DNA of 46,715 bases from NCBI GenBank assembly GCA_027452145.1, contig DAIDHB010000256.1, positions 1 to 46,715 of the forward strand, in the 5' to 3' direction. This DNA is from Planctomycetales bacterium (lineage in GTDB: Bacteria > Planctomycetota > Planctomycetia > Isosphaerales > Isosphaeraceae). The notes under the pieces were generated by a model, which did not search any database, was not told the origin of the DNA, and saw nothing but the letters and a program-made list of their open reading frames with translations. A program made the position numbers and the translations under genes. Shown in pieces: positions 35,689-42,613 of this stretch (position 1 is the stretch's first letter; every line of letters begins with the position of its first letter).

Positions 35689-36750
35689 ATGCCGCGCTTT
35701 TTTTGTGTACACACGACTGTTCTACTCCTGACGGCGATACCCCCGGCGGGGCCGGTTTCACGCCCTCCGGAGCGGGTGGCCTGGGACGTCATTCGGTCGG
35801 CCGACGGTGATTTCGCCTTCTCCATGCCCGTCCGGCCGGCGCGGGAGTCGCGCGAGGCACGTGGCGCCGCGGGGCCGCTGGAGATCCTCACCTATTCCTG
35901 CGCGTTTGAGGGATCGGAGTACCGGCTCAGCCGCGTCCGGTCGACCGGTGACGTCCACCCCGATCGCGTCATCGCCGCGCTCGGCCGCCGAAGGCGACGG
36001 TATCTCACCGAGGCGGCTCGCCTGGTGAAGGAGACCTCGATCGTCAACGACGGCGTCATCGGTGAGGATTTGACCTATACTTTCCCCTCGCCGCGGGGGG
36101 AAGGCGTCGTGACCGCGCGTACGCGACACTACATCAACGGGCACTTCTACTATGGGATCACTGTCACCTCGCCACCCGGCAAGCCCCTCCCCGACGCCGC
36201 CGCCCGGTGCCTGTCGTCGCTGACGTTTGAATCGGTCGTCGGGGCCGGTCATGCTCGAATCAAGGCGGGGCCGCAAGCGGCCCGACGACCGGATCGTCCG
36301 GTGGCGGGGGCTCACGTGCCGGTCGCTGACGCGACGCCCGAGGAGGCCCTCAAGACCTTCGTCCTGGCGGTCGCCGCCTGCGACGAGGCGACCCTGCGGG
36401 CCGTCGCGCAGCCCGACGCCGAGCTCGCTCGGCTGCTGCGCCGGCCCCCTGCCTCCCCGGAGGTCCTGGCACGGATGAAGGCGAGGCTCGACCAGATCGT
36501 TATGAAGCGCCTCAAGCCCGGCGACACCGCGACGATGGCCGACGGCCGATCCCGGACCCTCCGGCCCGACGATCCCCGCGCGGGATCCCTCGTTATCTGG
36601 CCCGAGGGTGCCAGCTACGCGACGGAGCTCCGGAACGTCGGCGGGCACTGGAAGGTGATCGCGCGTCCCTACATCGCAGCACGCCAGTCGGCGGAAAGGG
36701 AGTCGTCCAGGCTGCGTGCCCCCGGGCCACGGGCCCGGACCGGGCGTTGA
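35689..36750 (+). CDS. Secreted protein of unknown function
   Basis: A 353-residue protein not recognised as a known family. The N-terminus MPRFFCVHTTVLLLTAIPPAG looks like a signal peptide. The first half has a compact fold with strands such as WDVIRSADGDFAFSMPVRP and RHYINGHFYYGITVTS. This recalls domains that check a difference between two time points or a conserved 'FxF SMP' start found in planctomycete hypothetical proteins. The second half (ATPEEALKTFVLAVAACDEATLR... and SYATELRNVGGHWKVI) resembles an NTF2/DUF4440-like alpha+beta domain. The ATG has GGGGGGAG 8 bases upstream, a decisive ribosome-binding site. The stop overlaps a possible TTG of the next frame. Confidence 0.75.
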   Translation: MPRFFCVHTTVLLLTAIPPAGPVSRPPERVAWDVIRSADGDFAFSMPVRPARESREARGAAGPLEILTYSCAFEGSEYRLSRVRSTGDVHPDRVIAALGRRRRRYLTEAARLVKETSIVNDGVIGEDLTYTFPSPRGEGVVTARTRHYINGHFYYGITVTSPPGKPLPDAAARCLSSLTFESVVGAGHARIKAGPQAARRPDRPVAGAHVPVADATPEEALKTFVLAVAACDEATLRAVAQPDAELARLLRRPPASPEVLARMKARLDQIVMKRLKPGDTATMADGRSRTLRPDDPRAGSLVIWPEGASYATELRNVGGHWKVIARPYIAARQSAERESSRLRAPGPRARTGR

Positions 36751-36863
36751 TTGTTCTCGTCAAGGATCCTTCCAGCACCCGGATCTCATCGGGTGGAGTT
36801 CGCGCCCTGGTATCGGTCGTCAGCATCCTGAATCGCCGCCGCGCCCGCCCGAGGATATCTGAG

Positions 36864-37826
36864 ATGAGCGAGGAGAAGAGCACCAAGATCGCGTCCCCGG
36901 AGCCGGTGGTGTCCGAGACCATGCCAACGGTGCTGAGCTTCGACGTCGAGGAGCACCATCGCATCGAGGCTGCGGCCGGCATTGAGGTCGACCGGTCGCT
37001 CCGCGAGGATTATCGACGCCGGATGGCCAGCACGACCGGATGGATCCTCGATCGACTGGCGGCCCGCGAGATCCGGGCGACCTTCTTCGTCGTGGGCCAG
37101 GTCGCCGAGGACGATCCCGGGCTGGTCCGCGCCATCGCCGACGCCGGGCACGAGGTGGCCAGCCACGGCTGGGATCATCGCCGGATCGTCGCCATGACCC
37201 GCGACGCCTTCCGCGAGGATCTGAGGACGAGCAAGGACGCGCTACAGCAGGCCGCCGGGGTGGCGGTGGTCGGATACCGGGCACCTACCTTTAGCCTGGT
37301 GCGGAGGACGGCCTGGGCCCTCGACATAATGGCGGACCTGGGTTTCCTGTACGACTCATCGATCTACCCGGTCCGTCACGATCGCTACGGGATCCCCGAG
37401 GCGCCCCGCGGTCCGTTCGTGGCGGAGGGCGAACGCGTCGAGATCCTGGAGATCCCCCCGGCGACGATCCGGCTTGGGCGCGTCAATATCCCCGTGGGGG
37501 GCGGGGGCTATTTCCGACTTCTCCCCGGGCCGATATTCAGGTCGGCCCTTTCGCTCTCGCGTCGCGACCCGAGGTCCGGGGCCACGATGCTGTATTTCCA
37601 CCCGTGGGAATTCGACCCGGATCAACCCAGGCTCCCGCTCAACCGAGCGGGCCGGTTCCGGACCTATGTCGGTATCCACCAGACCAGGAGCCGCCTCGAA
37701 CGACTGATGACCGGGCGTCGGTTCATGCGTGCCGTCGACCTGGCCATGCACCTCGATGAACGTCGCGACCGGCTACCGCGTTTCCGGCCAGGTCACGGAC
37801 CGGGAACCCCGCATTCACCGCGTTGA
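36864..37826 (+). CDS. Polysaccharide deacetylase family protein (PEP-CTERM-locus type)
   Basis: A 320-residue NodB-type carbohydrate esterase. Seen: VLSFDVEEHHRIE (about 22-34, with the catalytic/metal Asp), RATFFVVGQVAED, GHEVASHGWDHRRI (SHxxxH metal motif, about 99), YRAPTFSLVRRTAWAL and TMLYFHPWEFDPDQPRLP (about 242). The DVEE start and FHPWEFD end are those of the deacetylase subfamily that accompanies exosortase/PEP-CTERM exopolysaccharide loci. It would remove acetyl groups from N-acetylhexosamines of the polysaccharide. An in-frame TTG at 36747 overlaps the preceding stop; the ATG is preferred because GAGGATATCTGAG precedes it and homology starts there. Confidence 0.9.
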   Translation: MSEEKSTKIASPEPVVSETMPTVLSFDVEEHHRIEAAAGIEVDRSLREDYRRRMASTTGWILDRLAAREIRATFFVVGQVAEDDPGLVRAIADAGHEVASHGWDHRRIVAMTRDAFREDLRTSKDALQQAAGVAVVGYRAPTFSLVRRTAWALDIMADLGFLYDSSIYPVRHDRYGIPEAPRGPFVAEGERVEILEIPPATIRLGRVNIPVGGGGYFRLLPGPIFRSALSLSRRDPRSGATMLYFHPWEFDPDQPRLPLNRAGRFRTYVGIHQTRSRLERLMTGRRFMRAVDLAMHLDERRDRLPRFRPGHGPGTPHSPR

Positions 37827-37980
37827 TTGGACCGGTTCCACAAACAGGCGCGTCGTGCCCGCCGGGTCGGGACGACTCCTGCGCTATCGAGGGAGAAGCC
37901 AAGTCCCGGGGAATCGAGCGCAACGAGGCTCCTACCAGGGGCGGGAATCCGGACGGCTCGACGCGCGGTCGACGGCGCAA

Positions 37981-38460
37981 TGCGCTGATGAACCGGCTGT
38001 TATCATCATCTGCGTCCCCACCCCGTGGACCGCCGCGCGCGACCCCGACCTGACCCACGTCGTCAACTCGGCCCGACCGATCGCCGAGCGGCTGCGGCCG
38101 CGGCAGCTCGTCGTCCTCACGAGCACCACGTACCCGGGCACCACCCGCGACGTCGTCCTGCCAGTCCTGGCCGCCGGCGGCCTCCGGCCGGGCGTCGACA
38201 TCTTCGTGGCCTTCAGCCCGGAGCGTGAGGACCCGGGTACTCCCCAGTTCTCGGCGCCGACGATCCCCAAGGTCGTCGGCGGTTGATCCGATGAGCCTCC
38301 GCCTGGCCGCAGCCCTCTACGGCAAGGTGGTCGTCAAGGTCGTCCCCGTTTCCAACCCCGAGGATTGGGCCTGGACCCGCCGCCACGCTCCCCTCATCGT
38401 CGACACCCGCAACACAACCCGAGGGGCCCAGAATCCCAGGGCGTCAATCGTTCTCGCCCG
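37981..38460 (+). pseudogene. UDP-N-acetylglucosamine/mannosamine 6-dehydrogenase, broken
   Basis: Sequence of a UDP-sugar dehydrogenase (WbpA/WecC group) is seen in pieces. One frame gives AVIIICVPTPWTAARDPDLT followed by LVVLTSTTYPGTTRDVVLP and FSPEREDPGTPQ...IPKVVGG, then a stop at 38284. A +1 shift continues it (VDPMSLRLAAALYGKVVVKV). Directly after PVSNP the sequence jumps to DWAWTRRHAPLIVDTRNTTRG, the extreme C-terminus of the enzyme. About 200 residues in between, holding the catalytic cysteine region and the UDP-binding domain, are missing, and the N-terminal Rossmann motif is not recognisable. The gene cannot make an active enzyme. Confidence 0.85.
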
Positions 38461-38507
38461 AGCTCGTCCGGCGCGCGCGGGACGCAACATCAAGAGGAAA
38501 ATCGTCC

Positions 38508-39446
38508 ATGAGAGATTCGGTCACGGCACTGGTGACGGGGGGCGCCGGCTTCATTGGTTCGCACCTGGTCGAGGCCCTCCTCGGCGAGGGGCTGCGCGTC
38601 CGCGTGCTGGACAACCTGTCCACCGGCCGCCGCTCCAACCTTGGGCATCTGGAGGGGCGATTCGACTGGATCGAGGGGGACGCCTCCGATTTCGCCACCT
38701 GTCGGCGCGCCGCCGAGGGCGCGAACTACGTCTTTCACCAGGCGGCGATTCCCAGCGTGCCCCGATCGGTCCGCGAACCCTTGCTTTCACACGAAAGCGG
38801 GCCGACCGCCACGCTCAACATGCTGGAGGCCGCCCGCCAGGCCGGGGTGCGCCGGTTCCTTTTCGCTGCCTCCAGCAGCGCCTACGGCAACACGGCCAAT
38901 CTGCCAAAGACTGAGGATATGATTGCTCGACCGCTGAGCCCGTACGCCGCCGGCAAGCTCGCCGGCGAGCATTACGTCCGGGTCTATGCCCAGACAATGG
39001 GCCTTGACGGCGTGAGCCTCCGCTACTTCAACATCTTCGGCCCGCGGCAGGACCCCTCGAGCCCGTACAGTGGCGTGATCTCGGTCTTCATCCGCAGGAT
39101 GGCCGATGGTCGTCGGCCGACCATCTACGGCGACGGCGAACAAACCCGCGACTTCACCTACGTGGCCAATGCCGTCGCCGCCAACCTTGCCGCCATGCGA
39201 CACCGCGAACCGCTCCTCGGCGAGGTCTTCAACGTCGGGACCGGCCAGCGGACCCGACTCCTCGACGTGGTGGCCGCCCTCAACCGGTTCTTCGGCACCA
39301 ACCTCCAGCCCGAATTCCTTCCCCCTCGCGACGGAGACGTCAGCGACTCCCTGGCCTGCCTCGATCGAGTCGGCCGCCTGCTCGGCTACCGCCCCCTCGT
39401 TCCGTTCGCGCGGGGACTCGAATTCACCGCGAAGGCGCACCGGTGA
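38508..39446 (+). CDS. NAD-dependent UDP-sugar epimerase (SDR family)
   Basis: A 312-residue extended short-chain dehydrogenase. NAD-binding ALVTGGAGFIGSHLVEALL (residues 7-25), LDNLSTGRRSN, the catalytic serine patch AASSSAYG (residues 121-127) and Tyr146-x3-Lys150 in SPYAAGK are all present, as are LRYFNIFGPRQDPSSPYSGV and YGDGEQTRDFTYV. The pattern fits UDP-GlcNAc/UDP-Glc 4-epimerases (WbpP/GalE-like) that feed polysaccharide repeats. It follows the broken 6-dehydrogenase, the usual partner in making UDP-uronic acids. The C-terminus stops early after FARGLEFTAKAHR, about 15 residues shorter than common. A textbook terminator follows. Confidence 0.9.
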   Translation: MRDSVTALVTGGAGFIGSHLVEALLGEGLRVRVLDNLSTGRRSNLGHLEGRFDWIEGDASDFATCRRAAEGANYVFHQAAIPSVPRSVREPLLSHESGPTATLNMLEAARQAGVRRFLFAASSSAYGNTANLPKTEDMIARPLSPYAAGKLAGEHYVRVYAQTMGLDGVSLRYFNIFGPRQDPSSPYSGVISVFIRRMADGRRPTIYGDGEQTRDFTYVANAVAANLAAMRHREPLLGEVFNVGTGQRTRLLDVVAALNRFFGTNLQPEFLPPRDGDVSDSLACLDRVGRLLGYRPLVPFARGLEFTAKAHR

Positions 39447-39492
39447 CCCGTCGTGGGCCCGGGCAAAAAGCCGGCAATCCGATTGCATACAG

Positions 39493-39518
39493 CCCCGGCC
39501 TCCCCGCCGGGGTTTTTT
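39493..39518 (+). terminator. Rho-independent terminator after the epimerase gene
   Basis: A 7-bp GC-only stem (39493-39499 with 39506-39512), loop of 6, followed directly by six T residues (39513-39518). It is 46 bases after the stop codon. Confidence 0.88.
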
Positions 39519-39828
39519 GTTGGCGCAGCCGGAGTAGCGCCCGCGAACGGAGGGCGCGACAAGTGCTTGCGCTCGCGTTGGGCCGGCATGAGGGCAAGAA
39601 GTAGCCGTTCACCGGGAGCGATGAGGTCGGCTGGGCATCGGTGTTTCGGGCCCGGCTCATCTCGTCAGGGAATCCAACAGGTGTTGCCCGCTCGGCCGCC
39701 CCGGCGGTCCACTCGATTCTGCTGATGGGACGGCGATCCGCGATGGACGAGGCGATTGGCGTGATGGCCGTCGCGGCAGCGGTCGCGAGCGTTTCCTCCG
39801 CACGCTCCAGCAGGCCGAGCTGTGCCCG

Positions 39829-40206
39829 ATGGCCAGCAGAACCGGCCTCACGCTGCCGTTGCCCGACCTCATGGCCCGGCGGATCGACGAGTTTGAGCTC
39901 GAGCAGTGGGAGGAGTCCGCGGTCTGCTCCCGGGTGCACACGCTCCTCTCCCACCACCACAAGAAGACTGTCGATGCCCGCGCGGCTTCGGTGTACAGCC
40001 GCCTCTGCCGGATCGGCCTCGTCGGGGTCCTTCTCCTCGGCATGATCCGGGGAACGCGTGCGACAGGCGCCGGCGGTAAAATCCTGCCGCTCGTCAAAAA
40101 TCGCAGCAATCCTTGCTGCGGTGCAACCGATACTATGAGTAGTTCAGGAGGGAACGGGATAACTGGTCAAGCAAGGTCGAGGCTAGTTTTCCCATCTTCT
40201 CCGTGA
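39829..40206 (+). CDS. Possible small hypothetical protein
   Basis: An open frame of 125 codons starting MASRTGLTLPLPDLMARRID; the same frame is open upstream as far as 39625. The segment with EFELEQWEESAVCSRVHTLL and a hydrophobic stretch IGLVGVLLLGMI looks protein-like, whereas the end (after SNPCCGATD) does not. No good ribosome-binding site or known motif. It may be a gene fragment or chance. Confidence 0.2.
   Translation: MASRTGLTLPLPDLMARRIDEFELEQWEESAVCSRVHTLLSHHHKKTVDARAASVYSRLCRIGLVGVLLLGMIRGTRATGAGGKILPLVKNRSNPCCGATDTMSSSGGNGITGQARSRLVFPSSP
40096..40120 (-). terminator. Minus-strand rho-independent terminator, orphan
   Basis: An 8-bp perfect stem (40102-40109 with 40113-40120, loop of 3). 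Read on the minus strand it is followed by ATTTTT. No minus-strand gene lies to its right, so it may end an antisense transcript or be left over from a lost element. Confidence 0.55.
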
Positions 40207-40347
40207 GGATGTCCCCGGCGAGGAGGTCGGGACCGGATCGTGGATCGGGTGAGACGAGGTCGAGCCTGGTCGGATTCGGCGGTGGTCCGCAACATCACCA
40301 TTTCTCTGCTCCGTTCGGACCAGATCGACAGAAAGGAGACGGTCAGG

Positions 40348-41604
40348 ATGAGTTATAGAAAGGCCGCGCTGTGCCTCTGCGCCGTCATGCTTGGCGGCTG
40401 CTCGAGCGTCAATGTCGTGAGGAATCCCTCGCCGGACGACAATGGGATTCGCTTCTATCGGCCCAAGCCGTACTTGCTGGTGACGCCGGCCGATCCGACG
40501 GGGCGGATGGTCAAGCTAGAGGTGCTGCAACTCCCGGACTATTGCGAGGAGTACTCGATCCACCCGCGCGGTAAGAAGCCGCCTGGCGTGCAGCTCAAGG
40601 ACGGCTGGAACCTCGTGGGCGTGGGCGGTGCTGCCGCGCCGGCGAGCAAGGAGGAGCCCGCGCCGGCTCCCCCGCCGGTCGACCCGCTGAAGCTGCCAGA
40701 GTACGTACTTGCGGCCGGGAACATCCCGATCGGTCTGTATGAGTCCGTCTTCGACGTCGCGGGCCCGGCGAAGTTCCTGAAGGGCTGGCGATATGTGGGC
40801 TTCAGCCCGTGGGGCGGCGGCCCGCCAAGCGGCACCGATGCCGCCGGCATGGAGAACCTGAGGAAGGGCTGCTCGCCGTGCGTCGGCCAGGGCTCCGTCG
40901 CCCAGGGCCCGCTCTTCGGAATCGTCTTCTTCAACGGCGCCATGACGTTCCGGCAGATCGACGAGATCGCCAACAACATGACCTGCCCGCAGTATGTCCG
41001 GCCGGTGAACGAGCCCGAGGGCCGCGGCGGCTCCCGCCGGCTCGAGTCCCCTTCCGGAGGTGGGGTCAGGGAAACCACCCCAATCCCGTCGTCGGCGACC
41101 CCGGCGACCCCGGCAACCAGCCCTCCGGGCTCGGCCTACATGCCGACCCCGGGTGGGATGAATGACGCCACGCCGACGGTCTCGGGTGCGGCGGCGGTTT
41201 ACTCGGGCTCGGTCACGCGGTCTTCGCCCCGAGCGAGCAATCGCTCGCTGGACGCGGGGGTGTCGCAGACATCTCGGGTGACCAGCCCCATTCCCGCCGC
41301 CCCGATGCTGATCAGCCCGGTCCCCGCGGGGAAGCCGGCCTCGCCGGTCGCGTCCTCCACGACCGCCAAGCCGGCCGCCAAGACAGTGGACCGGAAGAAA
41401 CTGGAGGCTTTGGAGGCCGAGGTCTTCAAGAGCCTGGACAATGCCCCGGCCAGGTCGGCCCGGCCCGGGACGTCGAGTTACTCGTCGGTGTCCTACACCT
41501 CGAAGGCCTATTCGAGCCCGAGCACGACGGCTTCCTCCTCGATGACCAATGGGACGACCAGCTCGTCGGTCCCCGCTCTGAGCCCGGCGATGCCTCTGCA
41601 GTGA
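40348..41604 (+). CDS. Pro/Ser/Thr-rich lipoprotein of unknown function
   Basis: A 418-residue protein with a lipoprotein signal: MSYRKAALCLCAVMLGGC, lipobox LGGC with Cys18 as the acylation site. AAAGGAGAC 7 bases upstream of the ATG is a strong ribosome-binding site. Residues about 30-220 form a folded part (GIRFYRPKPYLLV, LPDYCEEYSIHPRGKKPPG, GPLFGIVFFNGAMTFRQI); the rest is low-complexity Pro/Ser/Thr/Ala, probably disordered and envelope-spanning. The family is not recognised. The frame is open upstream to a GTG at 40240 but that would bury the signal peptide. Confidence 0.8.
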   Translation: MSYRKAALCLCAVMLGGCSSVNVVRNPSPDDNGIRFYRPKPYLLVTPADPTGRMVKLEVLQLPDYCEEYSIHPRGKKPPGVQLKDGWNLVGVGGAAAPASKEEPAPAPPPVDPLKLPEYVLAAGNIPIGLYESVFDVAGPAKFLKGWRYVGFSPWGGGPPSGTDAAGMENLRKGCSPCVGQGSVAQGPLFGIVFFNGAMTFRQIDEIANNMTCPQYVRPVNEPEGRGGSRRLESPSGGGVRETTPIPSSATPATPATSPPGSAYMPTPGGMNDATPTVSGAAAVYSGSVTRSSPRASNRSLDAGVSQTSRVTSPIPAAPMLISPVPAGKPASPVASSTTAKPAAKTVDRKKLEALEAEVFKSLDNAPARSARPGTSSYSSVSYTSKAYSSPSTTASSSMTNGTTSSSVPALSPAMPLQ

Positions 41605-41667
41605 TCGGCCCCGTTGCTTGATCTCTGGGCGGGTCGTGATGGAACTACCGACGAGATCCTCGATTGA

Positions 41668-41698
41668 GAGGGGGGCGGATCGCAGATCCGCCCCCCTC
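41668..41698 (+). terminator. 14-bp perfect hairpin after the lipoprotein gene
   Basis: A 14-bp perfect inverted repeat (41668-41681 with 41685-41698, loop of 3). It sits 63 bases after the lipoprotein stop. No clear T-run follows because group II intron sequence starts 6 bases behind it. Confidence 0.75.
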
Positions 41699-41704
41699 GT
41701 CGTT

Positions 41705-41915
41705 GTGTGCCAGGCATGTTGTGAAGGTAAGAGGTGCAAGTCCTCAGCGCGCCGTTGATGACAGGAAACGCAAGGCCAGGCAAGGGTGCCCATCGCGAGG
41801 CGAGGTGGGATCTGAAGGAAGCTGTGGCCCCTGAACGCGGGCTCGACGAACAGGAACCGGATCCAGGGCCGGCGGGGTGGGGTAGAGCGCCGAACCGTTG
41901 GATGGCATACGACTT
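41705..41915 (+). mobile_element. Group II intron 5' fragment (domain I region), class C-like
   Basis: The stretch starts with the intron boundary GTGTGCCAGGCATG and continues with blocks I recognise from bacterial group II intron domain I: GAGGTGCAAGTCCTC, GGCAAGGGTGCCCATCG, ATCTGAAGGAAGCTG and CTCGACGAACAGGAACC. It lies directly downstream of a terminator-type hairpin, the usual target of class C introns. No intron-encoded reverse transcriptase, domain V or 3' end follows; the sequence passes into an IS630 fragment near 41915-41940. It is therefore a dead 5' remnant. The right border is approximate. Confidence 0.7.
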
Positions 41916-41941
41916 GAACGGAGAATCTCAGGAGGAGGTGA

Positions 41942-42182
41942 CCCATCTCCGCCTATTCCCACGATCTCCGTCAGCGCGTGTTGGACGCGGTCGAGCGTGG
42001 CGAGGGTTCGTTGCGCCAGATCGCTCGCCGATTCGTGGTGAGCCTCTCGTTCGTCGTTCGCTTGTTTCAGACCCACCGCCGGACCGGCTCCATCGCGCCC
42101 AAGGCCCATCGCGGCGGGCATCCGCCGGCGCTGGGACCGGAGGATTTGGAGCGGCTCCGCGAGCTGGTCCGCCAGCAGCCCT
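41942..42182 (+). pseudogene. IS630-family transposase, N-terminal fragment
   Basis: In frame, ISAYSHDLRQRVLDAVERG followed by SLRQIARRFVVSLSFVVRLF, THRRTGSIAPKAHRGGHPP and a LERLRELVRQQP end is the N-terminal helix-turn-helix module of IS630 transposases. AGGAGGAGGTG is well placed upstream, but an ATC stands where a start ATG is expected, and an in-frame TGA lies just before. Homology ends after RQQP (about 42182) and no DDE domain follows. The fragment is inactive. Confidence 0.7.
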
Positions 42183-42613
42183 CGAACTCGCCTTTTGGAA
42201 GAGAGTCTTACCTCCCGCCGCTCGCGCCTGGGGCGGTGGCCGTCGAGGTCGGGACGCGCGGTCAGACACCGGGTCATGAAACCCGCAGCCGACCATGCAT
42301 TGCATGAGAGCCGCCGACCTGGGATTATAGAGCGCCTATCGGTTTGGATTGAGCGTCGATTGCGGAAGAAGGGCCCTTCAGTGGCCCTTCGGGCACCTTC
42401 ATCCTGCGGCTCGCGGGAAGAAGGGGACGGCCTCGACCATCGCCGAGGATGACCTGCTCGGCATGGCGAGGCAGCAGTCGTCCTCGCCCCTCGCCGCGAG
42501 GAGGGGGGCGAGGCGAGAGGACTCCGCCATCGCGCGGCCCACCCGATGGGCGCTCCAGGTCGGATGCCGAAGAGGGCATCGACGTCAAATCGCTCGCTGC
42601 AAGGAGATCCGGC
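42183..42613. other. Non-coding stretch with two hairpins ahead of the caspase-like gene
   Basis: No gene is supported. It contains an 8-bp hairpin (42368-42375 with 42383-42390) and a larger GC-rich one (42482-42490 with 42505-42513, with further pairing inside). The downstream gene's frame is open back to 42449 but its translation there is Arg/Pro-rich and unlike the protein. Confidence 0.45.

Larger units (their letters stand above)
39447..40347. other. Intergenic region with terminators and an unassigned open frame
   Basis: About 900 bases. The left part holds the epimerase terminator. On the plus strand one frame is open from 39625 to 40206; its central part has a balanced composition but matches no family I know (see the separate low-confidence entry). 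A minus-strand hairpin with T-run lies at 40096-40120. Confidence 0.45.

Noticed and set aside
35051..35761. 236-codon minus-strand frame in the divergent gap
   Set aside because: No family resemblance, no ribosome-binding site, and it runs antisense into the start of the supported secreted-protein gene.
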